The position numbers were made by a program, and so were the translations under genes. The notes below the pieces were generated by a model. The model had not been told where the DNA came from. It searched no databases and saw nothing but the letters and a program-made list of their open reading frames with translations. This document shows, piece after piece, positions 1-11,794 of a stretch of DNA of 64,000 nucleotides. The stretch's first letter is position 1; every line of letters begins with the position of its first letter. Source of the DNA: Glossina fuscipes (Eukaryota > Arthropoda > Insecta > Diptera > Glossinidae); NCBI RefSeq assembly GCF_014805625.2, contig NW_023998422.1:1061718-1125717 (forward strand), read 5' to 3'.

Positions 1-344
1 ATATCGTTAACGAAAAGGATTTTGCATGCGATATGTGACAATGAATGAGACATTGAATGATCGCTACGCCATAAGATTCAAATCCGATATCAGCAGAGGG
101 GACGCTAATCGGCGAAAGTCTTTCAAAGCGGCTACAAAGAGAAAAGTTAACTATGTATATTCACCGATCACCTTGAAAACACAAAGAAGCAATAGTGAAT
201 ATTGGATTGTATTAAAAGTGCGAATTTGCAAAAAAAAAAAACGGCAAATTAGATCGGAGACTTATTCAGTGATCGGATGTATCCGTCGCAACTTAGGTAT
301 AGTAAGCAAATCGATTAATTTTTTGTTGTTTAAAACAAACATCA
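1..344. other. AT-rich stretch at window edge, no feature seen
   Basis: An open frame runs here on the plus strand, but its composition is basic and unstructured and resembles no family I know. The remaining exons of the minus-strand carrier gene should lie to the left of the window. I found no carrier exon between 1 and 880. Confidence 0.4.
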
Positions 345-475
345 GGACTTGGCCCGTATTTTCAACGAATCTCGGCCGACACATCGGTGGACAGACATTT
401 CTAGATCGATTTACAATTCGGTAGTGATCAAAAAAGCATACGTATTATAGTCTCTGAAGTTTCCTTTAGTTAGCG
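345..475 (-). mobile_element. DINE-1/Helentron-like fragment
   Basis: A short piece in reverse orientation carries the marker string of this family: a GGACAGACA-type core, then a CGATTTACAATTCG block, then GTCTCTGAAGTTTCC. The same order occurs in better copies at 7366-7738 and 16555-16965. Assignment to DINE-1 (INE-1) rests on remembered similarity to the Drosophila element, which has a GTCCGTCTGTCCGTCTG core downstream of a CCGACCC-TATAAAGTATATAT-type segment. Confidence 0.5.
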
Positions 476-885
476 GGTGAAACAATAACGTTTAATTTTA
501 CATTTGTTAAAGAAAAACATTGATTATATTTAGTTTGTATAGCTTCAGACAATTAGTTCAATATTTTATGGAATATTAAAAGAACATTTCTTCTCTCTCC
601 CTCTTATATTGTCATCAGTGCCGTGATAAGAGCTTGAGCAAGTTGTAAAAGTAAATAATAAAGCAAAGATTTAAAGTTTAATGCGTTAACAAGAATTCAA
701 TCAAACTGTAAATATATAGTAACATTAAATTAGTTTATAATGGAATGACTAGTCGATGGAAGTGCTATGTAAATAAAAAAAAAAGTTTAACGTGCTATAA
801 AGATTATAACTTGCTGATTTCACTTGCTTTATAAAGTTTTGCATGACAATGTTACTGTTAGTTTGCGTCTGTTATGTCTTCTCAC

Positions 886-1395
886 CATGAAAAATGGACT
901 AGAGAGATAGGAACCAAGAGCACCGCCAGCTGCACCCCAAAGTAAACCCAATCCGAATGAAATATCACCATTTTTTGTATGCATCCAGCGTTCGTTTAAA
1001 GCCATTTGATAAATGCTTAAACTAAAATTTCAATTTCATCCCATGATCCTACATAACGGCGTTTTATGTATTAATGTTCCGTACTTACCGAAAAGAGTTG
1101 ATTATGAACTGAAAATATAGGGCTGGTACAAGACCTTTTTGCAAACCCGCCCAACCGTCATTTTTCGCAACGGTAACGAATGCCTGGAAAAGTCCTTTGT
1201 AGGGCTCCACATACGTGCCACGAGCAGCTAACTCGCCTTGTAATTGTATGCGAGTTTTAATAACCTAATCGACTGAAATTTAGTACAACAAAAATATGCG
1301 AAGCAAATTACATGTTTTATAACCTCAATAGGATTTGTGAAGAAAGTAGCGCCAGTTGAAGCTAAGCCGCCTAAAACAAATTCAGATAAATCCAT
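886..1395 (-). CDS. Mitochondrial carrier, SLC25A34/35-like, first three coding exons (partial)
   Basis: This is an inner-membrane solute carrier of the SLC25 family. Exons read on the minus strand are 1395-1324, 1264-1089 and 1021-886, giving 128 codons with no stop. Introns are 59 and 67 bp, and the second has a textbook GTAAGT donor. Residues 1-24 lead into the first carrier signature, P22-I-E-V-I-K27, which is split by intron 1. Residues 28-82 carry [20 protein letters not shown] and the block ending in FQFIINSFR. The second repeat starts near residue 104 and reaches SPFFM, where a GTGAGA donor interrupts the second signature. I chose the ATG at 1395, which opens [10 protein letters not shown], because it matches the usual start; an in-frame codon at 1431 would add 12 residues. 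A full carrier has about 300 residues, so roughly the last 170 lie beyond the left edge. Family membership is firm. The 34/35 subgroup comes from remembered Drosophila sequences, and the substrate is unknown. Confidence 0.85.
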
Positions 1396-1645
1396 TTTCA
1401 CTGTTATCCACAATGGCAATGTTTTACGCAACGCAAACTAATTAAGAGCAGCACTTTCATTTATTATTCTTTTTACTTAACATTACTGCCTTTTGATTTA
1501 TTTACTTGCATTTTTTCAAACAGCGGACGGAATAATCTGATTCAACAGCTGTTGATGCAATGATGCCAGATGGTCGCATTACTAAGTGCATGAAAGAGAA
1601 GACGCAATGATTTGTTTTTCTGAACACAGTACCGTATTTTAATAT
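1396..1645. other. Upstream flank of carrier gene
   Basis: This is AT-rich sequence immediately 5' of the minus-strand carrier gene, where its promoter and leader would be expected. I see no convincing TATA box, initiator or other defined site. Confidence 0.3.
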
Positions 1646-1745
1646 ATTATTATTATTACTATTATTTTAATTTTAGACTAATGAAGTGAATTCTTAGACT
1701 AAAAAAAATTCATTGAGCACTAGCAACACAGGCTATCGGCTCTAT
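1646..1745 (-). mobile_element. SINE-like 3' fragment, copy 1
   Basis: Read on the minus strand, the order is CCGATAGCCTGTGTTG, then CTAGTGCTCAAT, a T-run, AGTCTAAGAATTCACTTC, and a tail of AAT/ATA repeats. The same order recurs at 3876-4060 (minus) and 15388-15478 (plus), each time ending in an AAT-type tail. Three copies with a shared 3' end and a simple-repeat tail suggest a SINE. The name is my inference. Confidence 0.45.
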
Positions 1746-2159
1746 TCTAATATAAGATGATATGAAGTACCGAAATAAAGAATGAGAATGTATGTGAGCC
1801 ATTTTTTCGGCTTTTGGTATGCGTCGGGGCCTTTCTAAACACCTCTCGAATAATTCCCCACGAAACTTCGCGGTACCGATACTTCTCGAAAGGCCGTATC
1901 CAGCAGTCAGGTAAGAAGACATTCACCTCGATAGTCAGAAGGGTAGTGCATCTTCGTACTAGGAGCATCCAATAACTTCATGACTTATCGTTCTAATTAT
2001 AGAACTTATGCCTAGCTATATGGGTTTGGCTGCTCTCTTACTGTATGCGGACGTAGTCACCCTTGCCTTCGGACTCTCCACACCTCCCAGAAGGCCATCT
2101 TTTCTCAACGAAATAGTGCTTCCAAGGTTGCCGCCACACACAACACACCCAACTGCGCC
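1746..2159. other. Unassigned, more GC-rich patch
   Basis: This stretch is less AT-rich than its surroundings. Open frames on the minus strand are short and interrupted. It may belong to the same mobile element as the repeat at 2160-2390, but only that latter part has a second copy in the window. Confidence 0.25.
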
Positions 2160-2390
2160 TCAGTATTAAATATCGTTGACCATCACGCGTTTGATGACCT
2201 CCATAGAAGAGAAAAACCCGTCGCCAGGTTATAGATAGGGAACCTTAAACCCTTGTTTGCCGTTAAGTTGCGCAACGCTCGAAGCTGAGAGCCATGAAAG
2301 CAACAGTCAAAGTTTATAGGGAGCACCACAAAAAGATGAGGGCTTTGCCACATCTGCGTTCACCCAAAGGGATCTCCTTGTTTCGCTCCA
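2160..2390 (+). repeat. Dispersed repeat F, copy 1
   Basis: This segment matches 63465-63760 over several blocks in the same order: CCCATCA/ACCATCA followed by GATGACCTCC; GTCGCC(A/G)G(G/A)TTATAGATAG; AAAGCAACAGTCAA; and GGGAGCACCACRAAAA followed by CACATCT and GTTCACCCA. The downstream copy has an extra segment in the first third. It is probably an old transposon piece; no coding domain is recognisable. Confidence 0.55.
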
Positions 2391-3875
2391 CAGTTTATGC
2401 CGAATGAAAGACAAAGGCGATTTCAAAACAAAATGCAATTTTATTGTTTTGTTTAACAAGTGGAGTCTATCTTCATGCGTCTTCTTTTCAATTCCTTCCC
2501 CCTCATTCTTTATTTCATTAATCAATCAAAAATTTAATGCGGTTTCACATGAATTTTTTTCTCTTTGGTCGTATCTATTAATATTGATTTCTTTAGTCTC
2601 ACTTCTTAGCCTATATGTCTTCGCTTTTACTTACATTAATTTCCTTGTTATTATATTAAATAATCTTTTCATGTCCATTAATTTGATCAATCATGTAACG
2701 ATATTTTACTTTATTTTCCATTTGAACATGAAGCCCGATAATTATCATCCTTTAGAGTTCAAATATGACAATTCGTATTCGATATCGAGTAAACACTCAT
2801 ACGCAACCAGCCATCCAATCCTCGTTAATGGTTGCTCGATAACGAGCATTAACAACAAAAAATGGAAATTCTTTATCGAGTTAGATTGGGAAGCGACCTC
2901 TGCGATGAGGAACAAATGAGCGCTTCCGGGTACACTAGCTATATATGCACTGAACAACCAAAGAGTTTAGCTTATGATCGAGCAATGCACTATACCTCGT
3001 CATTTTTAAAACATATCTGTTTAACTAAACCGTTAAGGTGACTAAAAAACTCGGCGTTTATCTGCAGTATGTGGAGCATACATTGACTTACTTTACAAAT
3101 AAATTTTACAATCATTTAAACAAGCGAATCCTTTCCATATTTACATATTTTTAAAGGAAAACTGTATATGATGGTGTGAAAGAATGTAAAATATTAAACA
3201 AAGAAAGAAAGATATGAACGAGAAAACTTTTGCTTTACATTACGTAGCTTTTCTTCGTCAGGTTTGATCAGATCGCAAGGAAAGTTATATAAAAAAAACA
3301 GGATTGACTGTTGAAATGTTTATACCTACTAAAAAGTATATACTGAACTCTTTGCAGTTATTGTTTCGTTTGCTATATTTATGGCTTTGGTCGCAGACGG
3401 CCCAAAAGTTAGGAAATGGAATTATTTTTCTATTTCTTATCCGTGGGTTGCATTCACAAACATCGCTAGTTTACATTATCAAAACCAAATTTCAAGACAG
3501 TGAAATGACGTTATTATGTTGCAAATATCGGGCTGCCAGTGATGAAGATCAGGGGTGAAACCTTTTAATCTAACAAATATAACGAGAATCATGAAAATCA
3601 TGCCCTTCTCTATTAAACGAGTCCATAGTTGTCCGCTTTTCCTTCGGGTCATATCGTAGTCTGCGACTTCTTAAATATAGTTTTGCTGACGAATAATCTT
3701 TGTGGTGAAATCCACATTAAAGAAGTTTCTTATAACATATTCAAAAGTTCTTTTCAGAAATCCCTCTCATGGGCAAAAGCAAAAACTTATTTTTCAATAT
3801 GTTTAGAAAATTTTTGATCTGATATTTATAAAGATTTCAATTGATATATTTTTGGAAAAAAATTCTTCGACTTTA
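2391..3875. other. No gene recognised
   Basis: AT-rich DNA with several short open frames (for example 2404-2919 on the plus strand). These have skewed, hydrophobic, low-information translations typical of chance frames in T-rich sequence. A small hairpin, TGCTCG-ATAA-CGAGCA, lies near 2835-2850. Confidence 0.35.
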
Positions 3876-4060
3876 TTATTATTATCAATTCTGAGCCAGA
3901 GAAGTAAATTCTAAAACTAAAATCTTAAAGCACTACCATCTAAGGCTATCGGTTTTATTGAAAACTCCGTCGCACTTGAGAATTGAACCCACATCCATTG
4001 AGTTGTTAATCGAGATTCTTTGCCTTCTTTCATTCAGGCGGCATTTCTTTCAGTTTAATG
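3876..4060 (-). mobile_element. SINE-like element with Pol III B-box-like motif, copy 2
   Basis: On the minus strand a GGGTTCAATTCTC string matches a tRNA B box. It is followed by the family body (CCGATAGCCTTAGATGG, then TAGTGCTTTAAG, then TTAGAATTTACTTC) and by an ATAATAATAATAA tail. This is the only copy in the window that seems to keep a head region. I could not fold a convincing tRNA cloverleaf from it, so tRNA origin is tentative. Confidence 0.45.
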
Positions 4061-4096
4061 ATTTTGAGAGCTAAGAAAATCGATCAAAGCAAAACT

Positions 4097-4470
4097 TTTG
4101 TACCCATCACCGTTATCCTAAAAAAGAAAAAATATGTAAAAAAAACTACAATTTTATTATTCGTTTTTTCGTATGAAGCGGATGTGGCTGATCTTTTTTT
4201 TGCTTTCAAAATAAAAGTTTTTGCCGATTAGGCTTGTGGGCGTTGTAGGCATCTCCTTGGGAAAGTTTAAGTCACTTTCAAATTCTTTTGCAAATTTGTA
4301 GGCGACATCTTCGTTTTCGCTAATAGGACAACTTTTACAACAAACATTACACAACTGCGCAAACAGACAGACAAACAGACAGACAGGTTTAGGAGCATTT
4401 CAAATTTGAAACTGCTAAAAAGTTCGTATATTTAGTGGGGTTCTCGAAACTTGTTTCCGCGCCTTATATG
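4097..4470 (-). mobile_element. DINE-1/Helentron-like copy
   Basis: In reverse orientation it starts with a TACCCATCACCGTTATCCT terminus shared with the copy at 7366. It continues with the CTTTCAAATTCTTTTGCAAA block and the AGACAGACAAACAGACAGAC core. It ends with AGTGGGGTTCTCGAAACTTG. No coding capacity is expected or seen. Confidence 0.6.
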
Positions 4471-4735
4471 GTTATTTAAGAAAAATTAAATTTTGATACA
4501 CTATAGTATTGGGTAGATGTGCTCAATTCTTTCCACTTTTGTACAGCTCCTACAACATTGCCTATAGAATAAGCGTTCAAATTGTGGGCGTGTCCCTTGA
4601 CCGATTTGATCGACTTTCAATACCAACCCGCGTGCAAGGATGTCCAATGTTTCTGCCAAATATGAAGTCCAGGCCAGGAGAATGTTTACAACAGACATTG
4701 CACAGACACAAAATTTGATGCTCATCCTGAATATA

Positions 4736-6002
4736 TTAGCTTGGGGAAAAAGAAATCCATTATTTTTATATGAACTTCAGGACTTTATTTAACATGCTTC
4801 GGATTGTCCGATTTGGGTCAAATATGCACCGTTTTGTTGTATGATTTGTTGCCATTTTAAAGGTAACTTCAAAATGCCTCTCTCATAGAAGTCCTGGTCT
4901 CTATTTGCAAAAAACTCTAGTAGTCGATTTTCACAATCCTCCCTAGATTCCAATTTTTTATCATTAAAGAAATTTTGCAATGCAAGAAAAAGATGATAAT
5001 CGCTTGGTGCCAAGTCCGGACTGTATGGCGGATGCATTAAAACTTCCCAACCAAGCTCCCGAAGTTTCTGGCGAGTCACTGTAGATGTGTGTGGCCTAGA
5101 GTTGTCCTGGTGGAACACGACACCTCTCCTGTTGGCCAATTCTGGCCGTTTCTGGTCAATCGCTATCTTCAAACGGTCCAGTTGTTGACAGTAGAGATCA
5201 GAAGTTAGCGTTTCGCCATTTGGAAGCAACTCATAATAAATAATCCCCTTCCAGTCCCACCAAATGCATAGCAAAACCTTCCTGACCGTTTGAGGTGCTT
5301 CACCGCTCTTTGACCATGATCGTTTTCGCACAGGGTTATCGTATGCGATCCATTTCTCATCTCCAGTCACCATCCGTTTAAGAAATGGGTCTATCTCATT
5401 CCGTTTGGCCAAGGCTTCGCAGATAGAAATTCGATCCATCATGTTTTTTTCTGTTAATTGGTGTGGCACCCAAACATCGAGCTTCTTTTTGAATCCAGCT
5501 TTGTGTAAATGGTTTAAAACTGTTTTATGGTCGATTTTTAGCTCCTGGGCGATGTTACGACTGCTAACATGCCGGTCAACTTCGATCATTTCTCCGATTT
5601 TATCGACATTTGCGACGACTGGCCTACCTGTGCGAGGTGCATCTTTAACATCAAAAATTCCTGAAAGGAATCTACGAAACTAAAATTGCACATAATTGGC
5701 TGTTACAGTATCGGAACTATAAACACCATTCACAATTTTAGCCGCCTGGCTTGCATTTTCGCCTTTGTCAAAGAAAAACTGTAAAATGTACCGAATTTTC
5801 TCTTTGTTCACTTCCATTTTTAACACGCTGTAACTCACAACTGAATGCACCAAACAAAAAACAGCAAAAGAATTTTTTTTACTGCGAAATGTACAGTATG
5901 TAGATGTACAGTATCGGAAATTGTTTGATCGATACTTTACGAGAAATCTATCAATGCAGCCATCTACCGAAAAAATAATGGATTTCTTTTTCCCCAAACT
6001 AA
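4736..6002 (-). mobile_element. mariner element with near-perfect terminal inverted repeats
   Basis: A 1267-bp element. Its ends, starting TTAGCTTGGGGAAAAAGAAA on the left and TTAGTTTGGGGAAAAAGAAA on the right (reverse complement), match over about 31 bp with one difference. Each end abuts a TA dinucleotide (4734-4735 and 6003-6004), the usual mariner target duplication. Size, ends and the encoded transposase fit an essentially full-length mariner. High TIR identity suggests recent insertion. Confidence 0.9.
4789..5817 (-). pseudogene. mariner transposase, one nonsense codon
   Basis: This is a DD34D transposase inside the element at 4736-6002. From the ATG at 5817 (MEVNKEKIRY) to the stop at 4789 a single frame of 342 codons is open except for one TAG near 5682, within NYVQF*FRRF, where the family has tryptophan. 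The N-terminal HTH region covers about residues 1-110. The catalytic first Asp lies in TGDEKW, the second in HQDNSRPH and the third in SPDLAPSDY, with exactly 34 residues between the last two. Compared with remembered relatives, about seven residues are missing between APQTV and RKVLL, in frame. The stop should prevent a full product unless read through or bypassed. An internal ATG (5589) would give a protein lacking the HTH. The family call is firm. Confidence 0.9.
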
Positions 6003-6074
6003 TATATACTGGGCGTTGCAAACGTTTTGACCAAATGTATTTACCCCCCGTCCTTCAATGATGGGTATAAAAAC

Positions 6075-7365
6075 AGTAAAAAATGAATACGAAGAAGCCA
6101 CAATATAATGAATATATTTCTTATTCAGGATATATGTAATGGAAATGCCATTAAATATATGTAAAACTTGCCAGCGGTAATAGTGGAATATATTTCCAAC
6201 GATGTCTTGATTTATATCTATTAATATAATCCTTGAAAAGCCAAAAGCGTTCTGAAAACTGCTAATGATTTCAAGAAATGCTCTTCTCTTCTTTGAGAGC
6301 CCGGCTAGGAACTAATGTAGTGCATCTAAAATTTAGATTTTTGATTCAATTAATTACATCAATCTATTAATGCATGATTTTATAAACTTGGAAATATTTC
6401 CCGATTTACCAATGCATAATAGTATAGTAAGTAGTATATGTTATAAGAAAACAAATTTATTAAATGTTTTTGTTTATATTTAAATTATTTTATGAGTGTG
6501 AGATAGATATAAAGGAATGTTCTAATGGATTTTTACGACTTCCTTTAGCGGTTTTTGTGTGCTTTTCATAATAATAAACGATGCCGCAATTAGGCTGATA
6601 TATCAAACAACAACAAAAAAAAAAAAAAAAAAAAAAAGAACACAAAATATTTATATATTTTTTCATATTTTAATTCCAGATTTGTAAACTAATCGTTTCA
6701 ATAAACTTGTAGCTTAAGAAAATAACAAATTTATTTAATTAGATTTAATCTTTATAGCATCAGAGTGTGAATGTTAGTTGGTTAGTTAGTTGAACTTTAA
6801 ATTATAACATGTCAGCAAAATTTAGTTCCTAGATACATATATATGTTCGCATAAGTGCCTCTTTCTCTCAATGTGTCGCACAAAAATTTTAATATTATTC
6901 TTTAGCTTGCGATCTATATGTGTATGTGTACAGTTGTAGGAACATTTTACGAGAGAAGATAATGACTTTGAGATTCTTTGTCTTATTACAGAGGTTGACA
7001 ATATACAAAATTTTTCCTTTTTTTTTTTTTTCTCTTTTATTATTTATGTTTAAACATATACATTTTTTTTAAAATAGATTGTTAAAAAACTTTAGTGAAG
7101 TACTTCCTATATTTAAATACAACATATACTGCATGTTATTTTGTGTAAAATCAAATAACACTTTAATTATTCGATTAATGCGTACTGCAAAAGTCATTTC
7201 GTTTCGTTCAAGGTCTTTTATCATATAAAAGGTTTTTATAAAAAATCCAAAAATTGGACAACTGGACAAATACCAATGTGAAACGCAGATTCGCAGACTT
7301 TGAACTAATGTGCCTATATAGTAAGAAAAACTACTAAGCAAATTATAGTCGGTCGAGATCGAATC
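6075..7365. other. No gene recognised
   Basis: AT-rich sequence with poly-A near 6614-6636, poly-T near 7019-7031 and short AT runs. A TTCAATAAACTTG string near 6697 contains AATAAA but belongs to no visible gene. Confidence 0.35.
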
Positions 7366-7738
7366 TTTTATACCCATCATTGTTATCCTGAAGAATCCCC
7401 AAAAAGTAAAAGAACTGAGTGTTCATACTCCATAATATGGATTTTTTCCTATTTTCAAAATAAGAGCAAGTGTCACATAAGCGTGTCCTTGGAAAAATTT
7501 AAGTTATTTTCAAGTTCGTTTGCAAATTCGTAGGTGATGTCTTCATTTTTGCTACCACCAACACTACGCAGTTGGGTAGACAGGCAAACGGGCAGATGGA
7601 CATACTCAAATCGATTTAGAATTCGATGCTAATAATGTATACACTTTGTGGGGTCTCTGATGCTGCCCTCTGGACGTTGCAAACGTTTTGACAAAGTGCA
7701 TATATATCCTCCGTACTTTGTTGATGGTGGTATAAAAA
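7366..7738 (-). mobile_element. DINE-1/Helentron-like copy, both termini present
   Basis: This is the clearest complete-looking copy. The left end TTTTATACCCATCATTGTTA and the right end GTTGATGGTGGTATAAAA form short terminal inverted repeats. Inside lie TTGCAAATTCGTAGGTGATG, a GGTAGACAGGCAAACGGGCAG core, ACACTTTGTGGGGTCTCTGA and GACGTTGCAAACGTTTTGAC. Length is about 373 bp and it is non-coding. It serves here as the reference for the other copies. Confidence 0.65.
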
Positions 7739-10328
7739 TGCTGGAACGAAATTTGGCTATGAAGTCTAGGTATTTTTTCATTTATATCAAATTCGAAATG
7801 GATCTAAGCACACAACTCCGTCAGCTTATGTGCCTGCAGGTTATTCTGCAAAGACCATTCCAGCCAGGATGGCCGGTCAATGTTTTAACAATGTTGGAAA
7901 TGCAATTAAGTTATAAGCACAACGGTTTCCAAAGTATAGCGCAGTGAATGAAATTAGAAAGTTAATGGAATTAAAATGACTTAGCAGCGTGGCGCACATA
8001 GGTCCCACATTTGGAAACAAATTTTAAAGCTTTTAAAAAGACAAAATGCTCTTAGCAATAATGAGAGAGCTTGAGCAATGGCAGGTCTATGAGTCTCTTA
8101 GACGTCCTGTACATGTGTTTGTTAGACTCAGAGATGTGGATAAGCCGGTTGAAACTACTCACATGAACTTGGAATTCGTAGTAAGGGTTCGCAAATCTTG
8201 ACCGAACTTGAGTATTTAGAGGAAGTAACAAGGTAGAAGAAGGTCGAAAATAGGTCAAAGACCATAGACCAACAGTGCAATGTAACAATATAACAATAGT
8301 AACAATGCAACTAAAATACAATTAAGCCTTTTGCCCATTACCCACAGACTGCAAGGAATACAACGGTAAAGATCTTTATCTCTCTTTTGTATGTGATCCT
8401 GCGGTAACTGTACAATAATGGAAAAACCGCCACATCAGTTCAATATTATAGAATATTAAAATTTAATTTTTTTTTTAGGATAAGATTTGTTGTTGTAAAA
8501 GATTCAATTACAGTCTTACTTGAATTCGCTTAAATAAATTTATCAAAATAAATATAAAAGGCATTAACGACATAATGAGCTACGTACATATAAGGCACCT
8601 ACTCTATAACTAAACACGATTGCAGTCATCTCTTGCACATTATCATCATAAATAAGCTTATAATGCTTCCCGGTAATTAGATGCGCATAAAATATAACAT
8701 ACCTCCGAACATTTGAAGTAACGTAGTTGAGGAGAGCAAGCGTTAACTAAGATAAAGAATGTGCTACAGAATCAAATACGCACATACAGAGTAAAAAAAT
8801 TGTTCTCATCACCTTTTTAGAGGTCATGTCAATCAAATTTTCAGCTTACGCTAATCAAGAATATAATAACAAGATAATTGCTCCCATAGTTCCCTTATGA
8901 CAATTTGTATCGATTTGAAAGGAATGAAATTTACGTAGGTACCAGTTTAAGTTTGTATATAAGGCTCGCAAAAAATGTGCTTAGCCGCCACACTGTGTGA
9001 GCGATGTGATTACTTCTGTTGATCTCTGCTTTGGCTTGTCACTGGCTTGTTTGTTTTAATATTTTAGGTAATAAGACGCAGTTTCCGAGAGATCTGCTGA
9101 AATGATGATAGCTAAGAACAAGAATTTCCGGGTTTAAATCCAGCAACAAATTTAGGGAAGAAGACAAAGGACTTTCTGAGCTACATTGACAATGCATTAG
9201 GATAACATTATTTATTTATTGTATGTCTATCAAAAATTTACCTAAAGATAATTGCAATGAAATCCTATATGCTTGGCAAGAAGAAAAAACAACAGGCAAC
9301 ATATTATTGAAAAAAAAAAAAGAAAGAAAAACAAGACAAAGAAAACAGAAGCAGACCATGATAATGATTGCGTGCAAGAATCTATGCGTGATATAGTACG
9401 TACGTCAAGTAATAAATATTTCATGCGCAGTGTGTGATAAAAACATTACCGAAGTAGGAGATAAAAGAAAATGAAAAGATCACTGCATGTACACCCGCAT
9501 AGAGATGTATCTGTTCGCTTATAAGTATGGTTTTTCGTTTTCGTTCAATTACTACTACGTCAATTCGCATAATAAACAAATACATTTATTTGCTTACATA
9601 AATATGGGAAATTCTTTTCTAAATTGACTAAGAATTCATTTATATATATTATAGGCTTAGCCTAGAAATTTTATTGGGGAAGAGCTATATTCACCTTAGG
9701 GCGAATGTAACGTATATACCATTCTTTTAGATTACTCGCAAAACTTGCCGAACTAAAAGAGAGAGAGAGAGAGAGAGAGAGAGGGGGAGAAAGAGAAATA
9801 CCGTAATGGAAGCATATTTGACCTCTCCTGGTGAGGTGTTAATGCTCTTTAGTGCGAGGGGGGAGAAAAATGTATTCTTTTTATATATGTAAGAGAAAAA
9901 TTAAATATATTACTATCTAGGTACACTCTATAAATGCCTCAACTCTTTTGTTTGTTTCTTTTTTTTTCTACCTGCTTATATGCAGATCGAGCTAGATTAG
10001 GGTTTCAAATGCGATCTATGTAGTTGCAGGACAGGCTGATGGGAAAGAACAAAATTAATTGAAAAGACAATCGGCCCACGCTAAACAGATACTTACATAT
10101 AGAATGATAAAATGAATATACCGTTTGAGGGTGGGTAGTGTAAAAAGTGGCCGTTTTAAGAAAGAATTTGCCATACTCGTATGTGCTCATACACAATATA
10201 CATATCTCGGATTGGTACATAGTACACGCAAATTGCCTGATAAAACTTATTCCAAATCATTTTTATTGATATTTCCGCTTAACAAATAAAAGCGAGCATT
10301 TTCTTTTTTCAGTTTCGTATGTACATTT

Positions 10329-10366
<38 letters not shown>

Positions 10367-10816
10367 AAGAGGTATATAAGGTTTAATATTCTATCTGTAA
10401 CTCCAATATAAAAAAGCAAATGCTCGAAACAGTACAATTGTAGGTAGTTGTATGTGTTACGACAATTTTAAGGGAATTTTTAAAAAGTTTTGAAAATTAT
10501 ATATCATTGCTGGAAGAAAATTATATTCCCAATTGTCCCAAAATATAAATTTACTCTTCCTAATGGTTATGGGAAATGTATTGACCTAGCGTGTTTCAAA
10601 GTTTCCCTTATTCGCTGTGCACGCAAAAGTTGAAAAAATGTGGAATATTTCTCTAATTAACTAAGGTACGTCTGATGGGTCAAAAAGGTACATAGAAAAA
10701 ACCTAAACATGCATAGAAAAACCTAAACCTAAACGTATATATTATAATAGCTTTCGGAGAAGCGGAACAGTTCCCTATATTTACGCAGAAAGCGAATATC
10801 AATTTAAAATAAATAA
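7739..10816. other. Long AT-rich interval, simple repeats only
   Basis: I see no gene or mobile-element protein here. Simple repeats include a GA run near 9757-9786 and a poly-T run of about 32 near 10331-10362. The interval is almost free of recognisable transposons, unlike its flanks, and could be UTR, intron or regulatory DNA; nothing in it decides which. Confidence 0.35.
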
Positions 10817-11171
10817 CACGTTTTTCGGACTGCAAGACGCACTGGATATGGTAAGATGCACGTCAAATTTATAAGCTGATATTTAAAACAGTACATTTTT
10901 ATCTTACTTTCGGATCAAAATTTTTACTTATTATTAACATCACTAGCAACAGTCGTTTCATCTCCATTCTCCTTACTATCGCCCATCTAGTCAATGCCAT
11001 TATTCGTAGTACTTTCATCTGAACTATTGCTGCCATATCTTACGTATCTCAAATTTAGAGATGATTTTTAAAAAAATATCTTTCAGTGTTACCTACGGAC
11101 CATAAGACGCACCCAAAATTTGAGTCCATTTTTCTATATAAAAAGATGCATATTATAGTCCGAAATAACGG
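10817..11171 (-). mobile_element. pogo/Tigger-like deletion derivative, copy 1
   Basis: The ends are inverted: TTTTTCGGACTGCAAGACGC on the left, and GATGCATATTATAGTCCGAA on the right. On the minus strand just inside one end, a short reading frame gives an acidic C-terminal tail (YVRYGSNSSDES, then GDSKENGDETT and SDVNNK before a stop). It has one internal stop and aligns with the tail in copy 2 at 53230-53536. An acidic C terminus beside the TIR is typical of pogo/Tigger transposases, and that family call is inferred. Confidence 0.6.
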
Positions 11172-11794
11172 CATTTATTGATTATAAAAATACGATGAAG
11201 CAGATCTTGTATTCTTTCCTTTCCTACTTTTTTTTATTTTTATCACATTTATGGATTCTAAGCCTTGCTTATAAATGATTCCGATTGAATGAAAATTTTG
11301 GCATTTGACGTTCATACAATGGCAACTCGAGCAGGATCCTCTTACATCGATAATTTTTCTTGCTTTCTCGTATTTATCACGCAATTTTCATTAGATCTTT
11401 GTTGTCACGATATCCCAAACCTAATACTTCACATATCAATAAAGAAAATCTGGAGTGCTTTGACACATTCTTCTTAAGGAACAATCGTTCAAAGTTCTTC
11501 TCAAGTGTAATTTATTAGAATTTCTGTTTACATTTTCATATCACGTTCAACACTTATTCTATAAGAATACCCGGTCTTTTCAAGTCGCTGATATCGTGAA
11601 AAGTAGCCCTGTCCGAATTCAATTAGATTTATAATTTTATTATAGACACCTATAGGTCTAACTAGAATTGTCTATATTTTCTATAGACATAATAGTCTTC
11701 GTACTTTGCTACGAAAACTCTTTTCTCAAATAAAGCTCGTTTTTATTATCCACCAAAGACCTTTACAAGCCGTAAAATGAGGTACAGCTTTTGG
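11172..11794. other. No gene recognised
   Basis: AT-rich DNA. The part near 11640-11760, with repeated TATAGAC strings and an AATAAAGCTCG motif, looks faintly like the end of an LTR, but no partner LTR was found. Confidence 0.3.

Larger units (their letters stand above)
4495..6074 (-). mobile_element. DINE-1-like copy split by a mariner insertion
   Basis: The outer parts, 4495-4735 and 6003-6074, belong to one reverse-oriented repeat like those at 16555-16965 and 7366-7738. The right-hand remnant resumes with TGGGCGTTGCAAACGTTTTGAC and ends in the expected ATGATGGGTATAAAA terminus. The mariner at 4736-6002 sits between them. The nesting shows the mariner came after this repeat. Confidence 0.6.

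Noticed and set aside
26..424. 132-codon plus-strand open frame at the left edge
   Set aside because: Composition is basic and unstructured, no domain is visible, and its end overlaps a DINE-1-like fragment; it looks like a chance frame.
2404..2919. 171-codon plus-strand open frame
   Set aside because: The translation is dominated by Phe, Ile, Leu and Ser from T-rich DNA and no motif or splice context supports a gene.
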